A DNA stretch of 64,000 nucleotides from Paenibacillus pedocola (GTDB lineage Bacteria; Bacillota; Bacilli; Paenibacillales; Paenibacillaceae): assembly GCF_031599675.1 (NCBI RefSeq), contig NZ_CP134223.1:992001-1056000 (forward strand). The letters are read 5' to 3'. Under the pieces are notes generated by a model that searched no databases, was not told the origin of the DNA, and saw nothing but the letters and a program-made list of their open reading frames with translations. A program made the translations under genes and the position numbers. Shown here piece by piece: positions 7,936 through 16,727 of the stretch; position 1 is the stretch's first letter; every line of letters starts with the position of its first letter.

Positions 7936-8913
7936 ATGGATATGAGCAATAGCAGAAGGATTGACTTGATTAAAGATACCGTATATTGCTTTGTTTGTCC
8001 TGAAGCGGAGGTGCTGAGCGTAGAGAGCGTACCGATGCATGCAGGGTCCCGGGCCGTTGAGCTGATGCGCAACAAGGTAAGGCTGCAGCGAAAAGCAGGA
8101 ATAAAGACGGGTCCGGATGCGGCCGAGGAGGTCTCGCTTGTTACGAAACAGGCTACTTTTGTGGAGCGTTCGGCACTTTCGCGGCTGTTCTCACAGGCTG
8201 CCAATGTTCCCTTCAGCCTGTCGGGCCAGCCTTTGCATGAAGGGCGAAGCCTGCTGTGCATTGAGGACGTGGACTACCGGACGGATTACGGCAAGCTGGA
8301 TATAACTGCGCTCCAGGAAAAGGAATTGCGGGCGCTGGCTTATATTCATTACGCCAATCTGGGCTGTACTTGTGACCTGCCCTGGCTGCCGAAGGTGGAT
8401 GAAGATTACATTGCCAAATGCATCAATGAATGGTGGAGACCTTCCTGGGAGCGTGCCAAGGAGAACCCCGTCTTTGCTGATACGTTCGGGACGGAGATCA
8501 TCTCCAGGATTGAGGATATTGCCGGACGGATCGTGGAAGACATGGCACCTGTGATTTATGATGAAAGCACCTATACGATGATCCATAATGATCTGAATCC
8601 GGGCAACGTTCTGGTGAAGGGCAATAATAAAGTTTATTTCATTGACTGGGAAGAGGCGAGGTACGGTTCGCTGTTCATGGACATCCCCATGCGCTGCGGG
8701 AATCTGCAGCAAGCCGGAGATTACCGCAGATATCTTGAATCTCTAGGCTACGGCATTGCGGATCAGCATTTTACCGAACGTTTTGCTGTGGCCTCCCGGT
8801 ACCTGGGCCTCCGGTTCATGTGCTGGAACTTAGGCGTATGGCAGCAGAATGAACAAGCCAGGAACGGCCTGCTCCAATACATGGAGATGGTAACGCGTCC
8901 TTTATTCAGTTAA
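7936..8913 (+). CDS. APH-family phosphotransferase (aminoglycoside/choline kinase fold)
   Basis: A 325-residue kinase-fold protein of the APH family. The catalytic loop with the Brenner motif is present as HNDLNPGNV (about residues 217-225), and the metal-binding DFG equivalent as FIDWEEA about 15 residues later. Such proteins phosphorylate small molecules such as aminoglycosides, choline or homoserine; nothing shows which applies here, and resistance should not be assumed. The start at 7936 follows AAGGAAG by 8 bp; an in-frame ATG at 7873 lies inside the previous gene without a ribosome site. It ends the Nudix-GNAT-APH run, with a hairpin just downstream. Confidence 0.85.
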   Translation: MDMSNSRRIDLIKDTVYCFVCPEAEVLSVESVPMHAGSRAVELMRNKVRLQRKAGIKTGPDAAEEVSLVTKQATFVERSALSRLFSQAANVPFSLSGQPLHEGRSLLCIEDVDYRTDYGKLDITALQEKELRALAYIHYANLGCTCDLPWLPKVDEDYIAKCINEWWRPSWERAKENPVFADTFGTEIISRIEDIAGRIVEDMAPVIYDESTYTMIHNDLNPGNVLVKGNNKVYFIDWEEARYGSLFMDIPMRCGNLQQAGDYRRYLESLGYGIADQHFTERFAVASRYLGLRFMCWNLGVWQQNEQARNGLLQYMEMVTRPLFS

Positions 8914-8923
8914 TACAAAAGAA

Positions 8924-8963
8924 GACCGCGGACAGATAAATATCCGTCTGTGGTCTGCTTTTG
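8924..8963. terminator. bidirectional hairpin between convergent genes
   Basis: An inverted repeat GACCGCGGACAGATA / TATCCGTCTGTGGTC with several G-U or mismatched positions is followed by GCTTTTG on the plus strand. It is preceded by ACAAAAGAA, which gives a T-run on the minus strand. It can serve both the APH-type gene and the convergent SDR gene. Confidence 0.6.
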
Positions 8964-8983
8964 ATAATATGAACGAATTTTCT

Positions 8984-9736
8984 TTAGATGATATATGGTG
9001 TTGCGTTCATCGTTTCTGCCAGGGCCACAGCTGCTTCCAGCGTCATGCCGGCAAAGGCTTGAGCGTGGAGGAAACGTCCGCTTTTCTTGTCGTCCACAAA
9101 GGCGCCGACAGCAATTCCCGGGATGACGCTTTCGACCGGACTGGTGGCATTCGGGCCGCCGAGATCGGTGCGGCACCAGCCCGGATCCGTTAAGCTGAGG
9201 ATGACATCGGTTCCATCCAGCCGGGAAGCCAAATCTTTAGTGAATTTATCCAGCGCCGCTTTACTGGCCGCATAACCCGCCTGCTCCGGCTCATTTTTAA
9301 TGCCGCTGGTTGTATTGATGACCCGTCCGAAGCCGCGCCCGATCATCTGAGGAATAAAACGGTTACATATCGTTGCAATAGAAATGAAGTTAATCCGGAA
9401 GCTCTGCTCAAAATCCTCCACCGGCGTATTCCAGTAATCGGTTCTGTAGGCAATTTGTACAGCCGCATTATTAAAGACAATATCTACGGGGGTGCCTTTG
9501 CCTTCAATTTCATCCAGCATGGCGACCACTTCTTCGTGATTGGCCAGCTCGGCCTGCACACAGTAGACATCAACACCGAGTGCCCGTACCTCTTGTTCCA
9601 CTTTTGCCGTATGGGCAAGTTCCCTGCTATGGAGAATAAGATTGCAGCCTTGTCCGGCCATAAATAGTGCAGTCTGATAACCGACGCCTCTGCTTGCCCC
9701 TGTAATCAGGGCCCATTTGCCTTGTACATTTACCAC
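8984..9736 (-). CDS. SDR family NAD(P)-dependent oxidoreductase
   Basis: A 250-residue classical short-chain dehydrogenase/reductase. Visible are the cofactor-binding TGASRGVG (residues 13-20), the NNAAV motif (near 88), a Ser in NTTSGIK, and the YxxxK catalytic pair in YAASKAALDKF. The substrate is unknown. It starts at a GTG with AAGGAGAG about 7 bp upstream. It is transcribed alone, convergent to the APH-type gene, with a shared hairpin at its 3' end. Nothing in its neighbourhood suggests a pathway. Confidence 0.9.
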   Translation of the reverse strand: MVNVQGKWALITGASRGVGYQTALFMAGQGCNLILHSRELAHTAKVEQEVRALGVDVYCVQAELANHEEVVAMLDEIEGKGTPVDIVFNNAAVQIAYRTDYWNTPVEDFEQSFRINFISIATICNRFIPQMIGRGFGRVINTTSGIKNEPEQAGYAASKAALDKFTKDLASRLDGTDVILSLTDPGWCRTDLGGPNATSPVESVIPGIAVGAFVDDKKSGRFLHAQAFAGMTLEAAVALAETMNATPYII

Positions 9737-9884
9737 AAGTATCTCTCCTTATATTGACCGATTAACTGAATATATAAGAATTAATAGCCTTACAAAATCC
9801 AGTATTTCAAAAGCAAGTGTAGCACAGTATACGGCACTATGGATCTATCAAAAATAGACTAAATGAGGAAAAGGGGTTTTTGCC

Positions 9885-11024
9885 ATGTCCCAACGTTTCC
9901 AGGTTGAGCTGAAAAAGCTAGTCGACAACTCTTACGAGATTGAGATCGGCGAAAAGCTGTTCCCGTCGCTGATCCGTGATTTACAGGAGGGACTTGTGCC
10001 GGGTGTGAGCAAATTTGCAATTATTACAGATTCCTCCGTTGAGCCGTTATATGGCCAGCCCCTGCTTGCACTGCTCCGGCAGAACGGTTTTGTAGCTGAG
10101 CTGTTTGCGTTTCCGGCCGGGGAGCCATCCAAAACCCGTGAAACCAAGGCGCTTCTGGAGGATCAGCTGCTGAGCCATTCCTACGGACGGGATTGCTGTA
10201 TCATAGCAGTCGGCGGCGGTGCGGTAACGGATCTGGCCGGCTTCCTGGCCGGGACGTTCGGCCGGGGAGTGCCGAGCCTGAACTATGCAACAACGCTGCT
10301 GGCAGCAGCCGATGCTTCCGTTGGCGGCAAAACAGGCGTGAACACGCCGGTCGCCACCAATCTGATCGGTGTATTTCATCAGCCGCGCAAAGTGTACATT
10401 GATCTCGCAGCCTGGCGAACGCTCCCTGTCCGTGAGTTCAGAAGCGGTCTGGCGGAGACGATCAAGCATGCCTGTCTGGCTGACGCGAAGTTTTTTGAGT
10501 ATTTGGAGGATCATATCGGTAAAATCGTTTCACCGGCCGGGGAGCTGATCCTCGACCCTGAGACATGCGAACAGATTGCGCTGCACAACTGCCGGATCAA
10601 ATACGAAGTAGTGGAGCAGGACGAGCATGAGAGTAATCTGCGGCAGATCCTGAACCTTGGTCATACGGCCGGTAGAGCGCTGGAAGCGGTCAGCGGCTAT
10701 GCGCTGCTGCATGGGGAAGCCGTTGCGGTCGGTCTGGTGATTCAAGCGAAGCTGGGAGTGAAGCTGGGGTATATGACCGGAGAACAGGCTGAGCGTGTCG
10801 CAGCACTGCTGCGAAGAGCGGGACTCCCGACGGAGATTCCGGACGCCATTACAAACCGGATGCTGTTGGACAAAATGTACACAGATAAAAAAGTGCGCAG
10901 CGGCCGGATCCGCTTCGTCTTCCAGGACGGCATCGGGGCAATGAAGCGTTTTGCAGATGGTTCCTATTCTACTCCGGTGGAGGAAACGACGATTATGGAG
11001 CTGCTGGAAGAGATCCGCGGCTGA
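9885..11024 (+). CDS. aroB: 3-dehydroquinate synthase family protein (AroB-like)
   Basis: A 379-residue sugar-phosphate cyclase, which in the AroB branch converts DAHP to 3-dehydroquinate with NAD and a metal. The NAD-binding VGGGAVTDLAGFLAGTFGRG, TTLLAAADASVGGKTGVN and GLAETIKHA blocks match AroB closely. The metal/phosphate block reads NLGHTAGRALE where AroB enzymes normally have N-x-GHT-x-GH, so the last histidine is replaced by arginine. It stands alone rather than with aroA/aroC/aroF, so it could be a second, specialised cyclase. AAAAGGGG precedes the ATG. It is followed by a long intergenic region with a complex palindrome. Confidence 0.83.
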   Translation: MSQRFQVELKKLVDNSYEIEIGEKLFPSLIRDLQEGLVPGVSKFAIITDSSVEPLYGQPLLALLRQNGFVAELFAFPAGEPSKTRETKALLEDQLLSHSYGRDCCIIAVGGGAVTDLAGFLAGTFGRGVPSLNYATTLLAAADASVGGKTGVNTPVATNLIGVFHQPRKVYIDLAAWRTLPVREFRSGLAETIKHACLADAKFFEYLEDHIGKIVSPAGELILDPETCEQIALHNCRIKYEVVEQDEHESNLRQILNLGHTAGRALEAVSGYALLHGEAVAVGLVIQAKLGVKLGYMTGEQAERVAALLRRAGLPTEIPDAITNRMLLDKMYTDKKVRSGRIRFVFQDGIGAMKRFADGSYSTPVEETTIMELLEEIRG

Positions 11025-11122
11025 GCCTTTTTATCGGGTGAATCCTCCTGCCCTTATCCGGGTAAGTATGAGTAAAGGATAACTGTATAAGCTGAACTAA
11101 GTGCCACCCAAAGGTAAAAGCA

Positions 11123-11249
11123 GCGGAGGGGAAGTTTGGAACTGTAGGAGCGAATGCGTCCGCCTTTAGGTCTGGATTTCTACCGCGATTCGCGGTTGAA
11201 TTCAGGAAATCCAAACCTAACAGTGGCCGGAAGTCCAAACATTCCCCGC
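11123..11249. repeat. nested palindromic intergenic element
   Basis: The 289 bp between the AroB-like gene and the next gene hold a multi-branched inverted repeat. Outer arms GCGGAGGGGAAGTTTGGA (11123-11140) and TCCAAACATTCCCCGC (11234-11249) pair over their length. Next, ACTGT (11141) pairs with ACAGT (11220). Inside are a small GGAGC/GCGTCC hairpin, a long stem AGGTCTGGATTTC / GAAATCCAAACCT (11168-11180 with 11205-11217) and an ACCGCGATTCGCGGT hairpin at its tip. The shape resembles a dispersed non-coding repeat or a structured RNA. No protein-coding potential is seen. Confidence 0.7.
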
Positions 11250-11313
11250 AGTCGCGTACTGCGCCGGAGTGATAAATCTATAGTTTAGCTTATAAAGGAA
11301 GGGGATACGACGC

Positions 11314-11634
11314 ATGGGCAACCCGATTAAGGAATTTAAGAACAGTCTCGACGGCCTGAAGCGGTCGCTGGATGGCGTGAAGCAGTCAGTAGACGGCTTG
11401 AAGGAACCGGTGGATGAAGTGAAGGCCAACATTCAAGAGACCGTCGATGAGGCGAAGACGCGCTCGGATAGCGTGAAAATGCAATTTAGACGGATGAAGG
11501 CCTCGGTGCAGGAGACTAAGGCGGTGCTGGGCGAGGTCAGGGAGACAATTTCGGCAGCTGGTGACGTTCTCTACACACAGAAGCGCCATAGAAGATTGCT
11601 CAGCCGGCGGAAGAAAGCGAAAACGATCGGATAA
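11314..11634 (+). CDS. small coiled-coil protein of unknown function
   Basis: A 106-residue hydrophilic protein that I do not recognise. The first 40 residues repeat an 11-7 pattern, with SLDGLKRSLDGVKQSVDGLK followed by EPVDEVK. The next 40 residues continue as an uninterrupted amphipathic helix, so most of the protein should be one long coiled coil. The C-terminus is strongly basic (KRHRRLLSRRKKAK). There is no signal peptide or membrane segment. GAAGGGG lies about 8 bp before the ATG, and a strong terminator follows 37 bp after the stop, so it is a single-gene unit. It lies between the nested palindrome and the convergent 603-aa gene. A structural or nucleic-acid-associated role is only a guess from composition. 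Confidence 0.7.
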   Translation: MGNPIKEFKNSLDGLKRSLDGVKQSVDGLKEPVDEVKANIQETVDEAKTRSDSVKMQFRRMKASVQETKAVLGEVRETISAAGDVLYTQKRHRRLLSRRKKAKTIG

Positions 11635-11671
11635 AGGGTGACGCTCCAATCTATAGCGATCAACCATAACG

Positions 11672-11718
11672 CAGAGAAGCGATTCCCCATAACGGAAGAA
11701 TCGCTTCTCTGTTTTTTT
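11672..11718. terminator. strong hairpin terminator, bidirectional
   Basis: A perfect 14-bp stem CAGAGAAGCGATTC / GAATCGCTTCTCTG has a short loop and is followed by seven T. It separates the small coiled-coil gene from the convergent 603-aa gene. Confidence 0.9.
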
Positions 11719-11751
11719 CGGGATAAATCTGCTGCTGCGGCAGCCAATGAT

Positions 11752-13563
11752 TCAATCAGTAGCTGCTTCTTCGTTGAGATTCACGCTCAGGCTCCCCAAT
11801 GAATCGACGACAAAGACAGGAACATACTGCTCACCGATCTCTGTCTCTACATAATCGTAGCTGTTTTGATACTGGCCGCTGACGACTGCAGGTCCCGTAA
11901 TGGAGCCGATATTACCTTGCAGGGAGATATAACGGCCATCAGAGCTGCCGACACTTCTGCCTGCGGAATCCATATAGATTTCGCAGTTCAGAGTGACATT
12001 CTCGAACGGGTGAAGCTCCAGCTCGGAAGCGGGGATAAGCGGAGACTCCTGCTGAATTTCAGCAAACTGGTAACTGCCATCCTCACTCAAGCGGTACACT
12101 CCAGTCTCGCCAAGCACACCATCCCCGGTATCTGCGTTGGTTACAAGGATTGAGTTATCGTCCGATTGCAGTTCATAGCTGTCTCCGGCAAAGGAGAACA
12201 GCAGGGAAATGCCCTCCGGCTTGATTTGATAGGCGGTAAAAGCGGTCCGCCCGTCCTCCTGGCTTCCTATGGCTAACACGACCGGTACTTCGGCCACAGC
12301 AGACAGCTCGCCGTCAAAGGCTAGTCCGCTAAGCCGTTCGAAGCCGGGAATGATATCCCCGGTCCTTGTGGAGACAATGCCGTCATCACTCAGATCGGCG
12401 TAATACAGCCTGCCGCTGCTGTCCATACCGGCTACAGCGGCTTTTGCACCATAGCGTCCGGAGGCAGTGGCCACATGGATATATCTGCCGGCTTCATCGC
12501 CGCCCGGCAGCAGACGGACGGGTTCAGCGGTATTCCAGGCGAGCTGAGCGGCGGCAATCTCGGCTGAGGTATCCTGCAGCTGGGAGAGGCCGCTGTACAG
12601 CTGGATGGCCTCGGCATATTCGCCTCCCCGGATCAGCCGGGCAGCGCTTTTCAGCAGCTTCGCTGCGCTGCTGTCGATGAATGACAGCACCTTGGAGGAG
12701 TCAGCGTCCAGTGCTGCGGATACGGCGTAAGTGCGGTAGGCGGCAGCATGTCCGGCGAAGGCGGATATATTATCGCCTTCCAGATCCTTGTCCAGAATAA
12801 CTTGAGCACTGTCCTCCGCCTGCTTCTGCACCCACGGTGCCTGATAGCTATGATTCCTGTACGCTTCTGTCAGCGATAAGGCGCTGTCGAGCATAGCGCC
12901 GAAGCTGCCACCAGCGGCCAGAACCTTCAGTCTGGCCGTATCATGCGCCTTGAACCCCGTTGCCAGCAGCTCGTTCTTGGCGTCTGTACCTCCATAATAA
13001 GCATCCGGAATCTGCAGCAGATTCCATTTGAACTGATCTCTGTTCTCTTCACTGCCGCTGCCCTTCTGGCTTGCAGCAAGCTCAGCCAGAAACTGGCTTT
13101 TAAACTGCCCGAAGCCTGCCGTCAGCTGTACGGAAATGCCTGAATCCTTAGACAGCTGCCGATAATAGGATGCATAGGGCCCTCCGCTGATGAAATACTT
13201 GGACTTAAGGCTGAGCAGGGAAGCATAGCTCTCCATAAATTCGGCAAAATCCTTGGTCACAAGCTGATCCGTTACCTTCTTCACCAGCGTGTTTAGGCCG
13301 CTGCGGATGGCTGAAATCGGCGCCAGTTCTTCCAGGCGTGCTGCAATTTGCTCCTCTTTATAATGAATGGCCGGGTTGTCCGCTGCTTGGCGGTACAGGT
13401 TCTCGGCAGCTATCAGATCCCCGGCGGCATAGAGCCGCTCTGCTTCCTGCACCTCACGGATCTTGTCTCCGATCTGCAGAGCCTTGAGTCCGAGCAGCAC
13501 CAGCATACATATACACAGAATAATCATAATATTCCGCAGGGATATGGCTTGTTTGAACGTCAT
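11752..13563 (-). CDS. membrane-anchored extracytoplasmic protein of unknown function
   Basis: A 603-residue protein I do not recognise. Residues 10-30 form one N-terminal membrane segment (IMIILCICMLVLLGLKALQIG) with no obvious cleavage site, so the rest should lie outside the membrane. Residues 35-70 look like a TPR-type helical pair (EAERLYAAGDLIAAENLYRQ), and helical repeats seem to continue to about residue 345. From about 350 to the end the sequence is beta-rich, with WD-like or propeller-like strands ending in short Asp/Ser/Gly turns. AAAGGGG precedes the ATG by about 10 bp. It is the last gene of a leftward trio divergent from the tubulin-like/vWA operon, and probably part of the same system. 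Confidence 0.75.
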   Translation of the reverse strand: MTFKQAISLRNIMIILCICMLVLLGLKALQIGDKIREVQEAERLYAAGDLIAAENLYRQAADNPAIHYKEEQIAARLEELAPISAIRSGLNTLVKKVTDQLVTKDFAEFMESYASLLSLKSKYFISGGPYASYYRQLSKDSGISVQLTAGFGQFKSQFLAELAASQKGSGSEENRDQFKWNLLQIPDAYYGGTDAKNELLATGFKAHDTARLKVLAAGGSFGAMLDSALSLTEAYRNHSYQAPWVQKQAEDSAQVILDKDLEGDNISAFAGHAAAYRTYAVSAALDADSSKVLSFIDSSAAKLLKSAARLIRGGEYAEAIQLYSGLSQLQDTSAEIAAAQLAWNTAEPVRLLPGGDEAGRYIHVATASGRYGAKAAVAGMDSSGRLYYADLSDDGIVSTRTGDIIPGFERLSGLAFDGELSAVAEVPVVLAIGSQEDGRTAFTAYQIKPEGISLLFSFAGDSYELQSDDNSILVTNADTGDGVLGETGVYRLSEDGSYQFAEIQQESPLIPASELELHPFENVTLNCEIYMDSAGRSVGSSDGRYISLQGNIGSITGPAVVSGQYQNSYDYVETEIGEQYVPVFVVDSLGSLSVNLNEEAATD

Positions 13564-13618
13564 AGTATAGTAGCCCCTTTTTCTAAATTAAAGTATGCCT
13601 TCAGCTTGCGGCATCCAT

Positions 13619-14542
13619 TTAAAATTCGGGGTCCCAGCGGTACTTGGCTTCCCGCACTTCCGCTACCTTGAGGTCCAGGCCGTTCCACGGCTCATGAGGA
13701 CTGGCGGAGATCAGCCTGGATAAGCGCAGAAAGCGGTCCTTAGGCAGATCCTGTATGTATCTTCCGATCATCCCGGAGTAGAGCAGCGCATACCGCTTCA
13801 AGCGGACGGCAGCCCCGGCAACGCTTATGAGGATGGCTTCGCCTTTGTCCATTTCAAGAATTTGTGTCTCATAATTCTTAACATAACGCAGCGTACGGTC
13901 CTTGATCAGCTCGGGACGGACCTTAGCAATCTCGCCGATATATTCAGCGAGCAGCGGCTCGAAATCTCTCAGCAGCAGCTGCTCAAGCTCCAGGTTCATA
14001 TCTTTGCGCAGCTGAAAGCCGTGCAGCAGGGCGACGCGCTGGCGGGAGATGCGGTCACCGCGCAGCAGGATGGAAATTTCGCGCAGCTTCTCATAAGCCA
14101 GCACATCGTTCTCGCGGAGCACGGCGACAGCCTCCTGGCGGTTGATCTCCAGCCCTTCCTTGATGCTGTCGATGTTCCGGCCCAGCAGCTCGTTCAGCGC
14201 AAAGAGATTCTCATTCTGCCGGACCTTACGCTGCATATAATAGAGGGCTGCGGCCAGGACAGCTCCTCCTGCACCGCACAGGGCCATCTGCTGCAGGCTC
14301 TGGCCAAAGTAGACTGCAGCCAGGGTGAGCAGCACGATGAGCAGCAGGCGGGTATGCATTTTGCGTCCGGCGATGGCCGTGGCCTGCTTCTCGAGCGGAG
14401 TTAAGGAAGCGCGGCCGCACTTGCCGCAGCGTTCTTCGCCGAGTGCCGTAAACCGGCCGCAGCGGCGGCAGATCCGCAGCTTATCATAGGCATAACGCGG
14501 GACTTTGAACGGCCGGAAGGTCACGGGTCTTTTCTTATTCAC
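13619..14542 (-). CDS. zinc-ribbon membrane protein of unknown function
   Basis: A 307-residue protein with an N-terminal zinc ribbon: two CxxC pairs ten residues apart (CRRC and CGKC, about residues 26-43). Two adjacent membrane helices follow (LLLIVLLTLAAVYFG and ALCGAGGAVLAAALYYM), then a long helical cytoplasmic region of about 190 residues. I prefer a GTG start at 14542 because GGAGGG lies 9-10 bp upstream; the in-frame ATG at 14560 has no ribosome site. At that start the gene overlaps the end of the upstream 50-aa gene by 8 bp, implying translational coupling. It sits 55 bp upstream of the 603-aa gene. Function unknown; the context links it to the divergent GTPase locus. Confidence 0.75.
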   Translation of the reverse strand: MNKKRPVTFRPFKVPRYAYDKLRICRRCGRFTALGEERCGKCGRASLTPLEKQATAIAGRKMHTRLLLIVLLTLAAVYFGQSLQQMALCGAGGAVLAAALYYMQRKVRQNENLFALNELLGRNIDSIKEGLEINRQEAVAVLRENDVLAYEKLREISILLRGDRISRQRVALLHGFQLRKDMNLELEQLLLRDFEPLLAEYIGEIAKVRPELIKDRTLRYVKNYETQILEMDKGEAILISVAGAAVRLKRYALLYSGMIGRYIQDLPKDRFLRLSRLISASPHEPWNGLDLKVAEVREAKYRWDPEF

Positions 14543-14687
14543 GGGTGCCAGTCCCTCCATTCAGTGCGGCGAGCAGCCTCTCGTCGATATCGTCACGGGT
14601 AAGCGGCTTCCGCCGCCTTGATGCATAAATTGAGATCTGAATTACGGCATAAAGAAACGTAATTCCGAGAATGACGTATGAAATCAT
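14535..14687 (-). CDS. 50-residue single-pass membrane peptide
   Basis: A short reading frame of 50 codons begins at ATG 14687, with AAGGAAGAG about 6 bp upstream. Its N-terminal 22 residues (YVILGITFLYAVIQISIY and flanks) form one membrane helix. It is followed by a basic stop-transfer patch (SRRRK) and a charged tail containing TRDDIDERLL. The stop overlaps the GTG start of the zinc-ribbon gene by 8 bp. The good ribosome site, the membrane topology and the coupling make it a likely real gene, the first of the leftward trio. Function unknown. Confidence 0.72.
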   Translation of the reverse strand: MISYVILGITFLYAVIQISIYASRRRKPLTRDDIDERLLAALNGGTGTRE

Positions 14688-14781
14688 GGAACTCTTCCTT
14701 TCACTGGGAAGTATGGCTGCCTTGAAAGGCTGATAGAATGACGATTCTACCCTTGCCGGCAGCTGTCAAGCGGGCACAAAG

Positions 14782-14810
14782 TTGAAGTTTACAATGTTTA
14801 ATTATATCAT
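14782..14810 (+). promoter_or_regulatory. candidate promoter of the vWA/tubulin-like operon
   Basis: TTGAAG (14782-14787) and TATCAT (14805-14810) are separated by 17 bp, about 80 bp before the first gene of the rightward operon. The 203-bp space between the divergent gene sets (14688-14890) is AT-rich in its right half and should carry promoters for both directions. Confidence 0.5.
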
Positions 14811-14890
14811 AATGGCATGCTATTTACAGATTTTAGCTAACTGATAACCCCGTCTCTATTACCGAATATAACACAAGAGGAGCCATCTTT

Positions 14891-16714
14891 ATGCTTCGTA
14901 CACAGCTTTGCCCTAGAACAACTAAGAATATGCTGCAGCGGTTGATCCCTGTACTATTGCTGATTCTGTGCCTTATGGCATCACCCGTTGCATCATTGCG
15001 GGCCTCGGCAGCCTCGGCGGCTCCGTCCCGGATTGATGCGGTACTGCTGATTGATGTCAGCAACTCGATGAATAAGAGCGACAAGAACAATATCGCCGGT
15101 GAGGCGATGAAGATGTTTATAGATATGCTGTCCGCACAAGGGGACAAAGTCGGGATCGTGGCTTACACCGACAAAGTCCAGCGGGAGAAAGCCTTGCTTG
15201 AGATCGGCTCAGCCGGAGACAAGCAGGATTTGAAGGATTTCATCGACGGGCTGGACCGCGGCCCCTATACGGATATTGCCGTCGGTGTGGAAGAAGCCGT
15301 CAAAGTGCTGGAGAACGGCAGCGACCCCGGCCATGAGCCGATGATCGTCATGCTGGCCGACGGCAACAATGATCTCAACGAGTCGGGCAGCCGGACCCAG
15401 AGCCAGTCTGACCAGGAGCTATCCGCTGCTGTGGATGCCGCCAAGCAGAAAGGCTATCCGATTTATACTATAGGCCTGAATGCTGATGGCAAGCTGAATA
15501 AAAACATTCTGGCCGGACTGTCGGATGAGACAGGCGGTAAAGCATTTACTACGGATTCAGCGGATGATCTGCCGCAGATTCTCAGCGAGATTTTTGCCAG
15601 CCATTTGAAGTTGAAGGTTGTGCCTGTGCAGTCGATTACGGCGAACGGCAGCTACCAGGATGTAACGATCAATGTGCCAAACAGCAGTGTGCTGGAAGCG
15701 AACATCTCCATTATGTCGTCACAGCCGGTGACCGCAAAACTGACTGATCCGTCCGGCAAGGAAGTAGCCATTCCGTCAGATGATGTTCTGCTGTCCAAGT
15801 CTTCCAGCTATAGTCTGATCAAGCTGCTCTCGCCGGAGCAGGGTGACTGGAAGCTGCAGGTGAAAGGCGTTCCGAAAGATAAGATCGATATTAATCTCGT
15901 ATTCAACTATGATCTGGAGCTTAAGATAGATGCGCTGCCGTCCAAGGCGTATAAGAAGGGCGACACTGTTGACATCGTCTCACACCTGTACAGCAACGGT
16001 GCTCAGGTAACACTCAGCAATTTGTATCAAGATATGAAGGCGGTACTGCTTGCCACTGATGTTGATACAGGAGCTGTGCAGGAGATTCCGCTGGACAATT
16101 CCGGTGCGGAATTCAAAGGCGCTTTTGAGATCAAGGACAGCCATAACTACGAGCTCAAGGTTCGCGCGGAGGAGAGCAGTTTCTACCGTGAGAGCGATGT
16201 GCTCAAAATCGATGCCAAGACCGGAGCTGTAAGCACAGCGCCAGCGGCCACAAGCGGACCTGCCGGCGAAGAGCCTCTCCAGGAAAAAGAATCCTCGAAT
16301 ACCCTGTACTTCATCATCGGCGGCATCCTGCTGCTGCTTGCTGCGGCTGTAGTGCTGTGGATGCTGCGTAAGAAGTCGACTCGCGGTTTTGTCGGACAAT
16401 TGGTTGTGGAGGTACTGGACGGCAACACTGGTGAGAAGACGTATCCGCAATATAAGAAGCTGTCCGGATTCCGGGGCAAATTCACGCTCCATCAGCTGCT
16501 GCAGCTTGCGCCTGAACTGAAGGAGAGTGAGAAGCTCGTGTTCACGCCCGGTAAAAATGACCGCCTGCTGCTGCGCAGCGGGGAAGGTATTTCCGTAGAG
16601 AAATCAGGACGGGCTGCCGATACCTCGCGCGGGCTGGAACTGAAGAGCGGGGACCGTATTTCGGTGCCGCTGCAAACTGTAGATAAGACCATTCTGCTTG
16701 AGTATTTAATATAG
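14891..16714 (+). CDS. vWA-domain membrane protein with cytoplasmic C-terminal domain
   Basis: A 607-residue membrane protein. A signal peptide (residues about 17-40) precedes a von Willebrand factor A domain whose metal-ion site starts with DVSNSMN (near residue 54) and includes the later Thr and MLADGNND. The middle (about 240-450) is beta-rich, with Ig-like strands, and should be extracytoplasmic. One membrane helix follows near 473-493 (FIIGGILLLLAAAVVLWML). A cytoplasmic beta-rich domain of about 110 residues, vaguely FHA-like, ends the chain. AGAGGAG lies 8 bp before the ATG. It is first in the operon and only 13 bp before the tubulin-like gene. It could sense or bind something outside and relay it to the GTPase machinery inside; that role is inferred. 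Confidence 0.85.
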   Translation: MLRTQLCPRTTKNMLQRLIPVLLLILCLMASPVASLRASAASAAPSRIDAVLLIDVSNSMNKSDKNNIAGEAMKMFIDMLSAQGDKVGIVAYTDKVQREKALLEIGSAGDKQDLKDFIDGLDRGPYTDIAVGVEEAVKVLENGSDPGHEPMIVMLADGNNDLNESGSRTQSQSDQELSAAVDAAKQKGYPIYTIGLNADGKLNKNILAGLSDETGGKAFTTDSADDLPQILSEIFASHLKLKVVPVQSITANGSYQDVTINVPNSSVLEANISIMSSQPVTAKLTDPSGKEVAIPSDDVLLSKSSSYSLIKLLSPEQGDWKLQVKGVPKDKIDINLVFNYDLELKIDALPSKAYKKGDTVDIVSHLYSNGAQVTLSNLYQDMKAVLLATDVDTGAVQEIPLDNSGAEFKGAFEIKDSHNYELKVRAEESSFYRESDVLKIDAKTGAVSTAPAATSGPAGEEPLQEKESSNTLYFIIGGILLLLAAAVVLWMLRKKSTRGFVGQLVVEVLDGNTGEKTYPQYKKLSGFRGKFTLHQLLQLAPELKESEKLVFTPGKNDRLLLRSGEGISVEKSGRAADTSRGLELKSGDRISVPLQTVDKTILLEYLI

Positions 16715-16727
16715 AGGGGGAGAACCA

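Noticed and set aside
7936..8913. Aminoglycoside resistance gene
   Set aside because: The APH fold is clear, but many kinases of this fold act on other metabolites, and there is no mobile element or resistance context.
11314..11634. Apolipoprotein- or LEA-like stress protein
   Set aside because: The amphipathic helix pattern invites the comparison, but the repeat is too short and no family motif could be confirmed.
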